Assembly: GCF_000196515.1 (NCBI RefSeq)
Contig: NC_014248.1
Span: 1,783,501-1,847,500 of the forward strand
DNA from: 'Nostoc azollae' 0708
Lineage (GTDB): Bacteria > Cyanobacteriota > Cyanobacteriia > Cyanobacteriales > Nostocaceae
Length of the DNA: 64,000 nt
Direction: 5' to 3'
Of the stretch, positions 1-10,148 are shown piece by piece. The number at the start of each line of letters is the position of its first letter. Position 1 is the first letter of the stretch. A program made the position numbers and the translations under genes. Under the pieces are notes generated by a model that saw only the letters and a program-made list of their open reading frames with translations, had not been told where the DNA came from and did no database searches.

Positions 1-360
1 ACAATCTACCAGTCCAAACTCAGCAGAAAAATAAGCATAACATTCCTTTTGTTTCTGACCGCGTTGTTTGTGATACCAAGTGCGCTCTTGCAAATAATCC
101 TCTAATTGACGAGCAGCACGATCCATTTGTGCCAGGAAGCCTTCATCTTCTACAACTTCCAATAACCGCCCTTGGCTAATAGTACCCAGCATTAACACCG
201 GGTTATGATGGCTAGATTCCCATAAATCAGGGTCTAATCGACGAAATAAGTCTTTACTCTCAACATTCCAATCAAAGTGCAGATTGTATGCTAGTTTCCG
301 CAGTGGTTCTAGTCTTTGGGGTATGGAAGGAGAAACGTTAAAAGTGCGAATTGGCTGCAT
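1..360 (-). CDS. glgP: Alpha-glucan (glycogen) phosphorylase, N-terminal part only
   Basis: The gene starts at 360 on the minus strand and runs off the left edge, so only about 120 residues are visible. The translation opens MQPIRTFNVSPSIPQRLEPL and continues with LAYNLHFDWN, SSHHNPVLMLG and CYAYFSAEFGL. This is the N-terminal module of the long bacterial alpha-glucan phosphorylases (DUF3417 type). The enzyme splits terminal glucose from glycogen with phosphate to give glucose-1-phosphate in the cytoplasm. The catalytic domain with its pyridoxal-phosphate lysine lies outside the window. No frame damage is seen in this part. Confidence 0.85.
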   Translation of the reverse strand, partial: MQPIRTFNVSPSIPQRLEPLRKLAYNLHFDWNVESKDLFRRLDPDLWESSHHNPVLMLGTISQGRLLEVVEDEGFLAQMDRAARQLEDYLQERTWYHKQRGQKQKECYAYFSAEFGLVDC

Positions 361-933
361 AGTTTGACAAAAGTTCAAATTCAGATATGGTTATTGTTTA
401 CTGTCTTTACCCAATGTTGCCAATTCTTTATACTAAGTTTGTGAGTTTTTGATGACTTTGTTAAGCATTGAGAATAATTCTCTCACTCTTTGCTAGACTT
501 TACACCAAAAAAAGTGATCGGTCTATGGGTTTCTTTCACTAATTTCCTACCATGAGTAATCAAGGGAGTACAAAATTTAGTGCTAAAGATATACAAAAAG
601 AGAATTTTACTAGTGACTAGTGACGGCTATTAGCGCACATTATGATGCTATCTACATCTTTTACTATAAAAAATTTAATTATTTCTTAATATAAAAAATT
701 TAATTATTTCTTAATAAATTAATTATTATATCTAGTTAGGAAGGAAAAAATTCTGTCATTGCTATTTATATGGGCATAAACAGCTAAAGTTTGTCCAATT
801 CAACAGTTGAGAAAGCAATTTTCACAACTAACGTTTAGGAGAGGGAGATCAGTGCTTGCGCTATTACACTCAGGCTTGCAAAAATTCACCAAAAATTAAT
901 ATTATGCTCAAAAACAAATTAAAATGCCATCAA
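361..933. other. Intergenic region between glgP and a small conserved gene
   Basis: About 570 AT-rich bases with no convincing reading frame. It should contain the glgP promoter near its left end. The only clear structure is a 25-base tandem duplication at 665-714. No RNA gene is recognised. Confidence 0.5.
665..714. repeat. Perfect 25-base tandem duplication
   Basis: The unit beginning TATAAAAAATTTAATTATTT occupies 665-689 and is repeated without change at 690-714. It is very AT-rich and lies in the non-coding gap upstream of glgP. It is probably a simple slippage product. Confidence 0.85.
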
Positions 934-1257
934 TTATGCACCTACAGAAGGCCGATCATGGGGATTATGTGACATAGTTAGAGCCAGCGCAGCGGCAAAG
1001 GCCATCTCAGCAGCGACTTGATAAGCAAGTTTGATATTTGATGAAGCGTCCTTATGTTTAACAGAACGGTAATTTTTCTGTCCGAGTGACTCTTTTTTGA
1101 CCTCACCTGCCACAATAGAACGGTGTAGAATAATCAAAGCATCTAAGTCTTCTGAGTCATAATTAGTTTGCAGAAGTTTACGGAGCTGGTTTTGTGCCAT
1201 AACGCTCAAATAGCCAGTAGTTAAAGCTTGCTGCACAATTTCTGTAATTGCCATCAT
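934..1257 (-). CDS. Small conserved cyanobacterial protein of unknown function
   Basis: The 107-residue frame begins MMAITEIVQQALTTGYLS; the second methionine at 1254 is an equally good start. Short proteins opening MAITEIVQ.AL..GYLS are, from memory, common in filamentous cyanobacteria, often in several copies. No catalytic motif, membrane segment or signal peptide is visible. The first 55 residues look helical. The C-terminal half has an Ala-rich stretch (AAEMAFAAALAL) that could be a weak amphipathic or membrane-associated helix. It stands alone, with long gaps on both sides. The function is unknown. Confidence 0.6.
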   Translation of the reverse strand: MMAITEIVQQALTTGYLSVMAQNQLRKLLQTNYDSEDLDALIILHRSIVAGEVKKESLGQKNYRSVKHKDASSNIKLAYQVAAEMAFAAALALTMSHNPHDRPSVGA

Positions 1258-2732
1258 AAGCCAACCCTGTGTGTCAGTTAAAAGGCATATTTTACTCTGT
1301 AAGTTCGTTTTTGTCTTGTAAAATTTTCTAACTAAGAAAACGAACGAATTTGGAAATCTGCCTGTCAGTGGTTAAGCGATTTTCCCAGATGGCCATATCT
1401 AGCAGGAGCGAAGTCATTAGCTGATAGCTGAATGCTTAAGAAAGTATTTATTTTCATGGGTTATAGGATACGGAGTTCATGATGGCTACTTACAGAAATT
1501 AGACATATATGAAAACTTAGCTTATATCAATTGTTACAGATACAAATCCTAGAGAATAGACGGATTTTTTCGAGAAAGTTGTCTATTAAAAATAAAGTAT
1601 GTTATGGTTAAACTAAATTATTAACTATAAGCCGCTAATGTTATTAAAAGCGTGATTTTGTTAGCCTGTAAGTCATTTGTCTGCGACATGATTAGAGCCA
1701 CTTACTCTAGAAATTCGTTGTCAGAAAGCCGTCATAGCTGTCGGGGAAGTCCTTACTTGTTTGCACCTATGGTAAACTTTAATATCATGGCAGAAGTTGG
1801 TGACACTCCACCCTAGTTTTTATACTTAGAAATACTAAATTATCATTCAACAAAAATTACATGGCACGTTAAGTAAAAAGGTGAATATAGTTCTAGAAGA
1901 CCTTAATTACTAAATGTATTTTTGTTGTTACATAGCCTATTGATATCAGTTGGTTGCAAAAGTACCAAAACCGTCTGATAGAAAGTATTTAACGGAAACA
2001 TAACTGTATCAATAGTTGCATAAGTTGCATAGAAAGCTTGTCAAGTTTTGTCGATGTACTCTTATCGTTTCATGCTTGCTGACCATTACTAGGGTAGTAC
2101 CGCAGGGTGAAAGTCAAAATCACTACGGTGTGAGCTTTTCAGAGATTTGGAATCACAGATTTGGAATGGTTGGTTTATTTACGCCAATCTCTACTAGTAG
2201 TTAAAGCAGATTGCAGATCAATGAGGTACAGAATCTAAATTGAAACCTAGACATTAAGAGAGTTTTACTCCTGACTCCTGACTTATGACTTCTGCTGTAT
2301 GTCATGTCTGTTTGGATACTTATCATATCTATCAGGTCTGATAATGGGGAAAAATCAATTAGTAGCCATTACACCTGTCTTATAAGTAATTAGCTGGACT
2401 TGATATTACGTATCTGGCTTCCTCAACTCTTTGAAAAAGAGAAACCAGTGCATTCTGGCTGGATTTCTTTGCTTTCAGCTTGGTGTAGATAGAGCTTTTG
2501 GAATGGATACAAGAGTTATTTAACACAGGTTAATGGCTATTAAATAAAGGCTGGGAAAATTATTTATTTCAGGGATTGAGACGACTTAGGACTGTCGTTG
2601 AACTAGCCTATTGGCTTCATGCTGAATGCTAACTAATTAACTGCATCTTAGGGAAGAGACTACAAGCAAAGATACAAAGTTAGATCAGTTTTCAACCTTG
2701 TCCAAAACAATTTATTGGAGATATTTTGAGCC
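1258..2732. other. Long intergenic stretch without a supported gene
   Basis: Nearly 1.5 kb separates the small gene from the acyltransferase. A 62-codon frame opening with TTG at 2016 has a hydrophobic stretch near its start, but it has no recognisable homology and a weak start, so I do not call it. A short CTCCTGA-type heptad repeat occurs near 2268-2285. The stretch may hold old gene remnants too decayed to name. Confidence 0.4.
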
Positions 2733-3431
2733 ATGATTAGCCAGCAATATTCAGCCAAATTAGAACGATTTCAAGAACTTTTCATAACTACCTTATTAGG
2801 AGATATTCCTACCATTGGTTTAGGTCCCCATTTGAGAAGGTTGCTATATCGGCGTATTTTTGCTTCTATAGGTGAAAAAGTCTACATTCAGCATGGTGCG
2901 GAATTTATCTGTACTGCTTATATTGAAATAGGTAATGGGGTACACATATTTAAAAATGTCCGTCTAGATGCCAAAGGACACCCAAGCAATAGAATTTATC
3001 TAGGAAATGGAGTGGCTATTGAACGCAATGTTGATATAGGCGCTATGGATCATACTTGCATCTATATTGATGATAATACTTTCATTGCTCCTAACGTCTG
3101 TATTGCAGGTCCAGGGGATATCAGAATTGGCAAGCAATGTATGATTGGATCTCATACAGGTATATATGCTAACAGTCATATTTTCGCAGACCCATTATTA
3201 CCGATAAGACATCAAGGTGTAACTTGTCAAGGAATTGTTATTGAAGATGATTGTTGGTTAGGACATGGAGTAACTGTATTAGATGGTGTACATATTGGTC
3301 AGGGTAGTGTCGTTGGTGCAGGAGCGGTTGTCAATAAAGATATTCCTCCTTACTCTGTTGCAGTGGGTACACCCGCAAGAGTGATCAAAAACCGAAACGC
3401 TAAGGATTTGGTGGAAAAAATTAGGGTGTAG
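2733..3431 (+). CDS. Acyltransferase with hexapeptide repeats (sugar O-acetyltransferase type)
   Basis: The protein of 232 residues is built mainly of isoleucine-rich hexapeptide turns from about residue 60 to 215 (IEIGNGVHI, IYIDDNTFI, IRIGKQCMI, IVIEDDCWLGHGVTVL). These fold as a left-handed beta-helix. The ending GAGAVVNKDIPPYSV followed by VGTPARVIK is the standard C-terminal signature of the WcaF/VatB-like acetyltransferases. These trimers move acetyl groups from acetyl-CoA onto sugars, often in exopolysaccharide or glycolipid synthesis. A GGAG sits about 12 bases upstream of the ATG. No polysaccharide genes flank it, so the substrate cannot be given. Confidence 0.85.
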   Translation: MISQQYSAKLERFQELFITTLLGDIPTIGLGPHLRRLLYRRIFASIGEKVYIQHGAEFICTAYIEIGNGVHIFKNVRLDAKGHPSNRIYLGNGVAIERNVDIGAMDHTCIYIDDNTFIAPNVCIAGPGDIRIGKQCMIGSHTGIYANSHIFADPLLPIRHQGVTCQGIVIEDDCWLGHGVTVLDGVHIGQGSVVGAGAVVNKDIPPYSVAVGTPARVIKNRNAKDLVEKIRV

Positions 3432-3629
3432 GGAGGGGAGATAAAAGGGGTAGGGGAGATGAGGAAGATGAGGAAGATAAAGGAAATATTTTCTTCTACA
3501 AAAGTCCTGAACTCCTGCCTTGAAACATCCCTCCACAAAAGAACCAGATGTGGGTAAGATAGAAAAGCTATCTTTTCTGCGTAGCTGTTTGCTGAGAACT
3601 TTTTTGTCATACCCCTGGGAGATATTTCT

Positions 3630-3746
3630 ATGGTGACTTTGAAAATCGCTGTTTATATTGTTGTTGCTTTCTTCGTAGGAATTTTTGTGTTTGGATTTCT
3701 ATCAAATGACCCGGCTCGCAACCCTGGCCGTCGGGATCTAGAATAA
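3630..3746 (+). CDS. psbI: Photosystem II reaction centre protein I
   Basis: A 38-residue single-span membrane protein opening [19 protein letters not shown] and ending NPGRRDLE. This is the full length and the characteristic tail of PsbI (usually ending NPGRKDLE). PsbI is a small thylakoid subunit next to D1 and CP43 that helps assemble and stabilise photosystem II. The GGGAG at 3617-3621 lies about 8 bases before the ATG. The gene is intact and stands alone, as usual in cyanobacteria. It is short enough to be missed by length-filtered gene calling. Confidence 0.93.
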   Translation: MVTLKIAVYIVVAFFVGIFVFGFLSNDPARNPGRRDLE

Positions 3747-3954
3747 GAATACAAGACATTATCTGCCACTGCTGGAAGGCGGAAGACACTAAACCCCCGA
3801 AACCTGGCGACTAATCTGGAACAATGATAGAGTGAGTGTCCTCCTCTTGGCGGCTTACTGCAAATTAGCAGAAGGCGAAAGTCGGAAGGCAAATGTCTAA
3901 TCAAGTCCTTCCAGCTGAATATCTGCCTTTTCGTTAGCTTGATTTTCCTAAGAT

Positions 3955-6498
3955 ATGCTTCATCCAGTTTTGCCGCCTGACTCACCCCCGATTGTTGAAT
4001 ATATAAAACTAGCCCAGTCTCTTTCTTCTGCTTCAGTTGTAGAGGGGGGAACTGCTATGCAAAAACTGGGAAATTCAAGAAATATTGATATTTCTCAAGG
4101 TCTACCAACTCCTACAAAAGCTGCTAAAAAGGCTAATGAAAATGACTCAGGAGTTGCTGAACCCTTATCTTTGTCACCTCAGTCGGAGAATATACCTCCA
4201 GAATTTTCTCCTCAACACACTGGGGGGAATGCCGCTGTTTTGGTAACGGGTTTAGAAGTTGGTTATCCCCAGACAAAATATGTTGTGGCTGAAAAAATAC
4301 CAGATGCTAGTTCAGCATCACTTTCTGGAGAAGTTGTCAATACAAATAATTTAAACAATGTATGGTTGTCTGAGTCGCCAGTTGTTATTAAAACATCAGC
4401 CCCAGTACCACACAAAACTTATGTAAATTTACACAAACCAGGGGATAAAATTAATCTTACTGGTGAGACAGAAACGGCACAAAATCCCCCAAGTCCTGTG
4501 CCAGTTCAAAATATTATTGAGTTGAAGCTGCGTAATGCTAATAACCAACCGTCAACTTCTACTACTGTAGAATTTACACCAGGCCCAGGACCTATTTCTC
4601 CAAATAATCAACCCTCTGGAAATACTCCACAAGTCAGACAACGAGTTGTGCAGGTGATTGCCGATCGCCAAGAATATGATGAACAAAGACGAATTATTAC
4701 TGCTGAAGGTAATGTGGTGGTGCGATTTGATGGGGCGGTAGTAGATGCTGATAGACTGCAGGTAAATTTGGATAATTTGATTGCGGTGGGAGAAGGTAAT
4801 GTTGCTTTAACTAGGGGGAATCAGGTATTAAGGGGACAACGTTTTACCTATAATTTTATCCAAGACAATGGGGATTTGGAAAATGGCAGGGGAGAAATTT
4901 ACGTTCCCACAACTCAAACAGATTTGGTTTTTTCACCCTCTGCAACCACAGATATTACTGCTGGTGGTGTGCCTAGTAGCCCACCGAGTGACCGTATTCG
5001 CGCTAATCAACCTGTAAGTAATATCAAAAGTTCCGGAGGGATTGATGTTACTATTGGTGGTCAAGCAGATGCGAGAAATATTCCCCCACCAAAAACAGGT
5101 GGTGTTCTCAAACGGTTGCGATTCGAAGCCCAAGGCATTGACTTTTATCCCAATGGTTGGCAAGCTGAGGATGTACGAATTACTAATGATCCTTTCTCAC
5201 CACCTGAATTAGAATTACGGGCTTCTAAGGTGACTATGACACGAGAAGCACCTTTCTTAGACCGTGTTAATACGCAGGATCAAAGTTTAGTATTTGACCA
5301 AAATTTTACTTTACCGATTCCCATTGATAACCAAAAAATTGACCGTCGTGAACGGGATGTGAGTCCATTCATTGTCTCTCCAGGATTTGATGGTAGCAAG
5401 CGGGGTGGTTTTTTTGTTGAACGTAATTTTTCAGCTATAAATAATGATCAGACTCACTGGAGCATTACACGTCAGTTTTTTGTACAGAAGGCTTTTGAGG
5501 GTAGTGGTAATGTTGCAGATTTGTTTGGTGTAAAAACTAAGTTGAATTCTGTTTTAGGTCCCAAAACTACTGTTGAAGGCAAGGGAGACTTAACAAGTCT
5601 CGATTTTAACAAACTAGAAAATAATTTACGGGGGAGTTTGCGGTTGCGTCAGGCTTTAGGTGAAGTAAATCCCCACACATTGAATCTAGAATATAGTTAC
5701 CGCGATCGCCTTTACAATGGTACTCTCGGCTTTCAAACTGTTCAGAGTAGTTTCGGTGGAGTGATTACTTCCCCAATTATTCCCTTGGGTAAAAGTGGGA
5801 TTAATCTCAGCTATCAAGCAGGCACTCAGTATATAGATGCTAATACGGATCGCCAAGATTTACTAGACCCTGAGCGCCAGAATGATCGCATTTCTCTAGG
5901 TCGCTTACAAGGAAGTGCGTCTGTGAGTAAGGGTTTTTTACTGTGGCAAGGAAAACCATTACCACCAACTCCCACGGAAGGATTAAAATATTCATCTAAT
6001 CCAGTTGTACCTTATTTCCAAGCGCTCGCAGGTGTAACTTGTACTACAAGTTATTACACTAGTGGCGATAATCAAAGTACCTTAATTGGTACAATCGGTT
6101 TAGTTGGGCAGCTTGGTCATTTTTCTCGACCATTTTTAGATTACACAGCTTTTAATATTAGTTATTCCCAAGGCTTCAACAGCGGATTATCACCCTTTTT
6201 ATTTGATCGCTCCGTAGATAATAAAGTTATAAGTGCTGGGATTTCACAGCAAATATATGGCCCATTTCGCTTAGGGTTGCAAACATCTATTAACCTCGAT
6301 ACAGGAAAAGAAAGCAGCACAGACTACACTGTAGAGTATAATCGCCGCACCTACGGAATTATTTTGCGTTACAATCCAGTGTTGGAATTAGGAGGACTTA
6401 CCATCCGTATTAGTGATTTTAACTGGACAGGTGGTACTGATCCATTTTCTTCAGACGAAGTTAAGCCAGTTGTGGGTGGTGTGCGTCAGGATAGTTAA
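3955..6498 (+). CDS. DUF3769 outer-membrane protein, LptD/OstA-like
   Basis: The protein has 847 residues. Residues 1 to about 220 are low-complexity and rich in Pro, Ser, Thr and Asn. Residues about 225-330 form an OstA/LptA-like beta-jellyroll (ITAEGNVVVRFDGAVVDAD, VGEGNVALTRGNQVLRGQR). From about 480 to the end the sequence alternates in beta-strand fashion (LNLEYSYRDRLYNGTLGFQ), as in an outer-membrane barrel. This order is that of the cyanobacterial DUF3769 family, taken to be the counterpart of LptD, which inserts lipopolysaccharide in the outer leaflet. No clear signal peptide is seen at this start. It follows psbI with 208 bases between. Confidence 0.8.
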   Translation: MLHPVLPPDSPPIVEYIKLAQSLSSASVVEGGTAMQKLGNSRNIDISQGLPTPTKAAKKANENDSGVAEPLSLSPQSENIPPEFSPQHTGGNAAVLVTGLEVGYPQTKYVVAEKIPDASSASLSGEVVNTNNLNNVWLSESPVVIKTSAPVPHKTYVNLHKPGDKINLTGETETAQNPPSPVPVQNIIELKLRNANNQPSTSTTVEFTPGPGPISPNNQPSGNTPQVRQRVVQVIADRQEYDEQRRIITAEGNVVVRFDGAVVDADRLQVNLDNLIAVGEGNVALTRGNQVLRGQRFTYNFIQDNGDLENGRGEIYVPTTQTDLVFSPSATTDITAGGVPSSPPSDRIRANQPVSNIKSSGGIDVTIGGQADARNIPPPKTGGVLKRLRFEAQGIDFYPNGWQAEDVRITNDPFSPPELELRASKVTMTREAPFLDRVNTQDQSLVFDQNFTLPIPIDNQKIDRRERDVSPFIVSPGFDGSKRGGFFVERNFSAINNDQTHWSITRQFFVQKAFEGSGNVADLFGVKTKLNSVLGPKTTVEGKGDLTSLDFNKLENNLRGSLRLRQALGEVNPHTLNLEYSYRDRLYNGTLGFQTVQSSFGGVITSPIIPLGKSGINLSYQAGTQYIDANTDRQDLLDPERQNDRISLGRLQGSASVSKGFLLWQGKPLPPTPTEGLKYSSNPVVPYFQALAGVTCTTSYYTSGDNQSTLIGTIGLVGQLGHFSRPFLDYTAFNISYSQGFNSGLSPFLFDRSVDNKVISAGISQQIYGPFRLGLQTSINLDTGKESSTDYTVEYNRRTYGIILRYNPVLELGGLTIRISDFNWTGGTDPFSSDEVKPVVGGVRQDS

Positions 6499-6521
6499 GC
6501 GATAGGCGACAGTAATAACTG

Positions 6522-8021
6522 TTAACTGATAACTGAATTTAACGGTAAGGTGACAGTAAATGTCGTTCCCATACCCTCTTGACTGCTGATATTAATTTCA
6601 CCATTGTGAGCATCCACACATCTTTTTACAACTACCAGGCCGAGTCCGTTACCATGAATTGATTGGACATTTGAGGCTCGAAAAAAAGAATCAAAAATTC
6701 GATTTTGGTCTAATTTGGGAATGCCAATTCCTTGGTCTTGAATCTCAAAAATTGCTACTCCTGTTGTTAAATCACAAGAGAGGTTAAATTGAATTTCACT
6801 ACCAGGATGAGAATATTTAACAGCGTTAGAAAGTAAATTTATGAATAAATAATGTAATAATCTTTCATTCATCATAGCATCTGTATGATGACTATTACAA
6901 TTAAAAATAATCTTATGAGAGCTATTTTTAATAAAAGTAAATTCCTCAATTAAATCTCGGCAAAAGTTATCTAATTTAATTGATACAGGATTATGACCCA
7001 GGTAATCTGCCTCAGCTTTACCCATGAATAATACATCTTCCATGAGTTTTTCCATTGATTGTACAGCATCATAAATGCGGGTAAAATAAGTATTTTTTTT
7101 AGTTTCAGTTAAATTCTTGCCTTGAATCTCTATTAGTTCTACTGCTGTTTGAATCATTGCCAAAGGATTACGAAATTCATGGGAAACTGTAGAAATAAAT
7201 AGAGAGTTGAGACGATTTAGTTCTTGTTCTTTCTTTAAAGCTTGTTCCAGATATTCTTTTTGACGGCGTTCGCTGAGATCCCAAAAAACCACTACTGCAC
7301 CACTAATTTCATTATTTAGTTTGAATGGTAAAGCACTATGGCCGATTGGTATTCTTTGTCCATTTTTATTAATTAAAGAATTAAATTCCCCTAAATAAAC
7401 AACCTCTTGCTGCTGTAAAACATTAGCAATAGGATTTGCTGTGATTTCTTCAGTCACATCATCAATAATTTTGAGAATATCTGAGATATTATATCCCAAA
7501 GCTTCTTCCTGTTTCCAACCAGTTAAGTTCTCTGCTACAGGATTCATAAATGTCACCACTCCCTGCTCATTTATAGCAACTACCGCATCATTCATGCAAT
7601 TTAATAGGGTTGCTAACTGGTCTCTATTTTCCCGTAATTCACGTTTTAATTTGTGTTGTGACAGAGCTATTTCAATAGCTATACGTAAGTCTGTAATGGT
7701 GAATGGTTTGACAATATAACCAAAGGGCTGAGTAATTTTAGCACGTTTTAAAGTCTGGTCATCTCCATAAGCAGTGAGAAAAATTATCGGTATATCTAAG
7801 TTTTCACGAATATTAAGAGCAGCAGTAATTCCATCCATTTCTCCTTTGAGGATAATATCCATTAAGACTAATCCTGGCTGACTTTCTAATGCTTTAGAAA
7901 TGGCAGCTTTACCAGAAGAAGCTGTACCTGTAACAATATAACCTAATTGATGTAATTGGTTAGAAATAGTTCTAGCCACAATGATTTCGTCTTCAACCAC
8001 TAAAATTTTAGCTTGCTCCAT
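6522..8021 (-). CDS. Receiver-PAS-histidine kinase hybrid protein
   Basis: The 499-residue protein begins with a receiver domain (about 1-120; acidic pair DE at 11-12, phospho-acceptor Asp55 in LVLMDI, conserved Lys105 in YIVKPF). A PAS domain follows at about 135-250. Next come a dimerisation box with His281 (STVSHEFRNPL) and an ATPase domain with N-box NLLSNAVKYS, G1 DQGIGIP and G2 GNGLGL. All key residues are present, so it should accept phosphate at the receiver and signal from a cytoplasmic kinase core. No membrane segments are seen. Its start overlaps the end of the broken kinase upstream by 14 bases, so the two once formed an operon. Confidence 0.9.
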   Translation of the reverse strand: MEQAKILVVEDEIIVARTISNQLHQLGYIVTGTASSGKAAISKALESQPGLVLMDIILKGEMDGITAALNIRENLDIPIIFLTAYGDDQTLKRAKITQPFGYIVKPFTITDLRIAIEIALSQHKLKRELRENRDQLATLLNCMNDAVVAINEQGVVTFMNPVAENLTGWKQEEALGYNISDILKIIDDVTEEITANPIANVLQQQEVVYLGEFNSLINKNGQRIPIGHSALPFKLNNEISGAVVVFWDLSERRQKEYLEQALKKEQELNRLNSLFISTVSHEFRNPLAMIQTAVELIEIQGKNLTETKKNTYFTRIYDAVQSMEKLMEDVLFMGKAEADYLGHNPVSIKLDNFCRDLIEEFTFIKNSSHKIIFNCNSHHTDAMMNERLLHYLFINLLSNAVKYSHPGSEIQFNLSCDLTTGVAIFEIQDQGIGIPKLDQNRIFDSFFRASNVQSIHGNGLGLVVVKRCVDAHNGEINISSQEGMGTTFTVTLPLNSVIS

Positions 8022-8740
8022 TTGCTATTAAGTTATGCAAAGTTAATTGTGGAAATTGAATGTGGAATAATGTTCCGTGATTACCTTCTACAAGAATATT
8101 ACGTTCTAGTTGTTCTGTAACCAAATCATAAACTAATGACAGCCCCGAAAAATTATTATTTTTCCAACCTAAGCCATTTAGCAAGCCGATACCATTATCT
8201 TGAACACCTAATTGAATATAGTTATTTATATTATGTTAACTAATATTAGTCATACCTTTTTGTTTATTAGGGAAAGCGTGCTTGAGAGCATTGGAGATTA
8301 ATTCATTAACCACTAAACCACAAGCAAGAGCTTCATCAACATTTAAGCTGACTGCATCTATATTAGTTTGGAGGCTGATCTGACCGGGAACTATATGATA
8401 GGAAATGAGCAGACCCGAAACCAAATTATTAATTTCGAATACGTTATGCAATAGTTCGCATCAATTTCTCTCGTTCAATTTGAGCATTTAGCAGCTGTTC
8501 ACTTTGTTTGTGTGCTGTAATATCTTTACCAATACCGAGAATTTGACCATTGGGAAGGTAGATATTAGTCCAATATATATCTAGTATAGAACCATCCTGC
8601 AACTGATATTTAAGGTCATTCCAAACTGGTTGTGCAAACTTCATCAGGTTAATTACACACTGATGATATTCAGTTTTAGCGTATAGTTGTGCAAAAATAT
8701 CATGAGTTCGGAAATCCTTTAGATAATACTTTTGGACTAT
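8008..8740 (-). pseudogene. Broken PAS/HisKA_2-type sensor kinase
   Basis: Pieces of a sensor kinase read in order on the minus strand. First comes a PAS stretch (DGSILDIYWTNIYLPNGQIL, GIGKDITAHKQSEQLL). After MRTIA there is a TAA where a Gln is expected. The next segment carries the ATPase N-box (ACGLVVNELISNALKHAF). A further TAA follows MTNIS, and then the C-terminal part (GVQDNGIG, LSLVYDLVTEQL). Between PAS and ATPase a stretch, probably a GAF domain and the histidine box, appears deleted with a frameshift. It cannot make a working kinase. The C-terminus overlaps the next gene, so this was the first gene of a two-kinase operon. Confidence 0.8.
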
Positions 8741-9000
8741 AAGTGAAGTTTAAAACTGCATCTGTTGATATCAAATTAAATCAACCACCCAGTTCAGGAT
8801 TTCAATTTTTCAGGACTGTGAAAATTGGTGGAAAAACAGAATTATTAACTGTTACATTCCACAATTTAGATGGGAAGAAAATCGCGAGCATCCACTATTG
8901 GAAGATATACAAGTTTTAGGAGAATTTAAGGATAAATAAGTGTGGATTAGCAACCATAAACGAGTCTAGAAAAGAACTGCCCAAAGCGTGCTTATAAGAA

Positions 9001-10026
9001 ATGGCAAAATTGTTATATGAAGAAGCAGACAAAAGTCAGATAAAAGACTTAGAAGGCATAGGAAAAACAGTGAGGAGTCAAATATTAGAAGTGGTAAGTC
9101 CAGAAGTAGCCATTTTTTTATCGAAGAAACAAGCGGAAGGAAAGTAGGTAAAACTAGGAAAGTCAAAACCTTGGTAGGAGAACTAAAACTAAAAGCTAAA
9201 CAGTTGCAGAGACTGGGTTTGAAGCCAAGAAGTCGGTTAAGTCCATTATTTCAAAAGTGCTGCTTGAGGCTATCAGCTAAGGAATCATATCAAAAAGCAG
9301 AAGTTGAAATTGAAGCATTAACAGGAGTAAAAGTTGGCCATAGGAGGCAACAAAAACTAGTTGTGGAACAAGATTGGGAGCTACCACAAGGAAAACAAGC
9401 TGTCTGTGAAGTGAGCATGGATGGTGGAAAAGTACGACTAGGGGGCAAACTACAACCAGGCTGGTACTGGCGAGACTATAAAACCCTTCGTCTACAAGGA
9501 ATTTATGATGGCGCATTTTTTGATAACAACTAATCAATCATGAGTTGATTATGTTAATAGCCAGTCTTTGGTTAACCCCCTTGTGTGTTTGGGGGATGGT
9601 CATGATGGAGTTTGCAATTTAGTTAAAGAGTTTGGAACTGAAAAATTCAAACCTTTGGAAATTTTAGATTGGTATCACCTCAAAGAGAATCTTTATCAAA
9701 TTAGTGGTTCTTTAAAGCGTCTCCAAGCTGTTGGGAGTTTATTGTGGCAAGGTCAGATAGAGCCAATTCAACCTTTATTTAATAATTGTCGAGGCAAACA
9801 AGTTAAGAAGTTTTTCGACATAGGCGAAAAACATCCCACTGGCATTATTAACTACACCTACTACCAAGCTAAACAACTGTGTTCTATTGGTTCTGGATCT
9901 GTCGAATCTGCTATTCAACAGATTGGAGCAAGGATTAAAATTTCTGGACCACAGTGGAATGTTGAAAGTGTCTACCAAATCCTTTCCCTTCCTTGTGCTT
10001 ATCTCAATGGTTTGCTTCCTATTTGA
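9001..10026 (+). pseudogene. Decayed ISKra4-family transposase
   Basis: Fragments give PEVAIFLSKKQAEGK, then LVGELKLKAKQLQRLGLKPR, SRLSPLFQKCCLRLSA, VSMDGGKVRLGGK, VCLGDGHDGVCNLVKEF, ILDWYHLKENLYQISGSLKR and IGSGSVESAIQQIGARIKIS. This is the familiar ISKra4 (ISAzba1-like) transposase with its DGG and DGHDG acidic motifs. There is a stop or frameshift near 9147 and another break near 9533-9568, so the enzyme is dead. I could not fix the terminal inverted repeats; the element probably spans roughly 8.98-10.08 kb. Confidence 0.8.
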
Positions 10027-10148
10027 GTCTTTCTGCCAAAACTCGATCCTCCCAGAAAATCTATAGTGTAGATTTACAACCAGAGGTTTAGTGCTGAATG
10101 CTGACTTTATTGGTACACTGAAAAAAACACCACGAGCGCGAGGGGTAT

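Noticed and set aside
2016-2204. 62-codon frame with TTG start and a hydrophobic segment
   Set aside because: No recognisable family and no good ribosome-binding site, in a gap with no other support.
3279-3610. Two minus-strand frames over the end of the acyltransferase gene and the gap before psbI
   Set aside because: They overlap the clear acyltransferase frame and A/G-rich intergenic DNA, giving Leu/Pro/Phe-rich nonsense.
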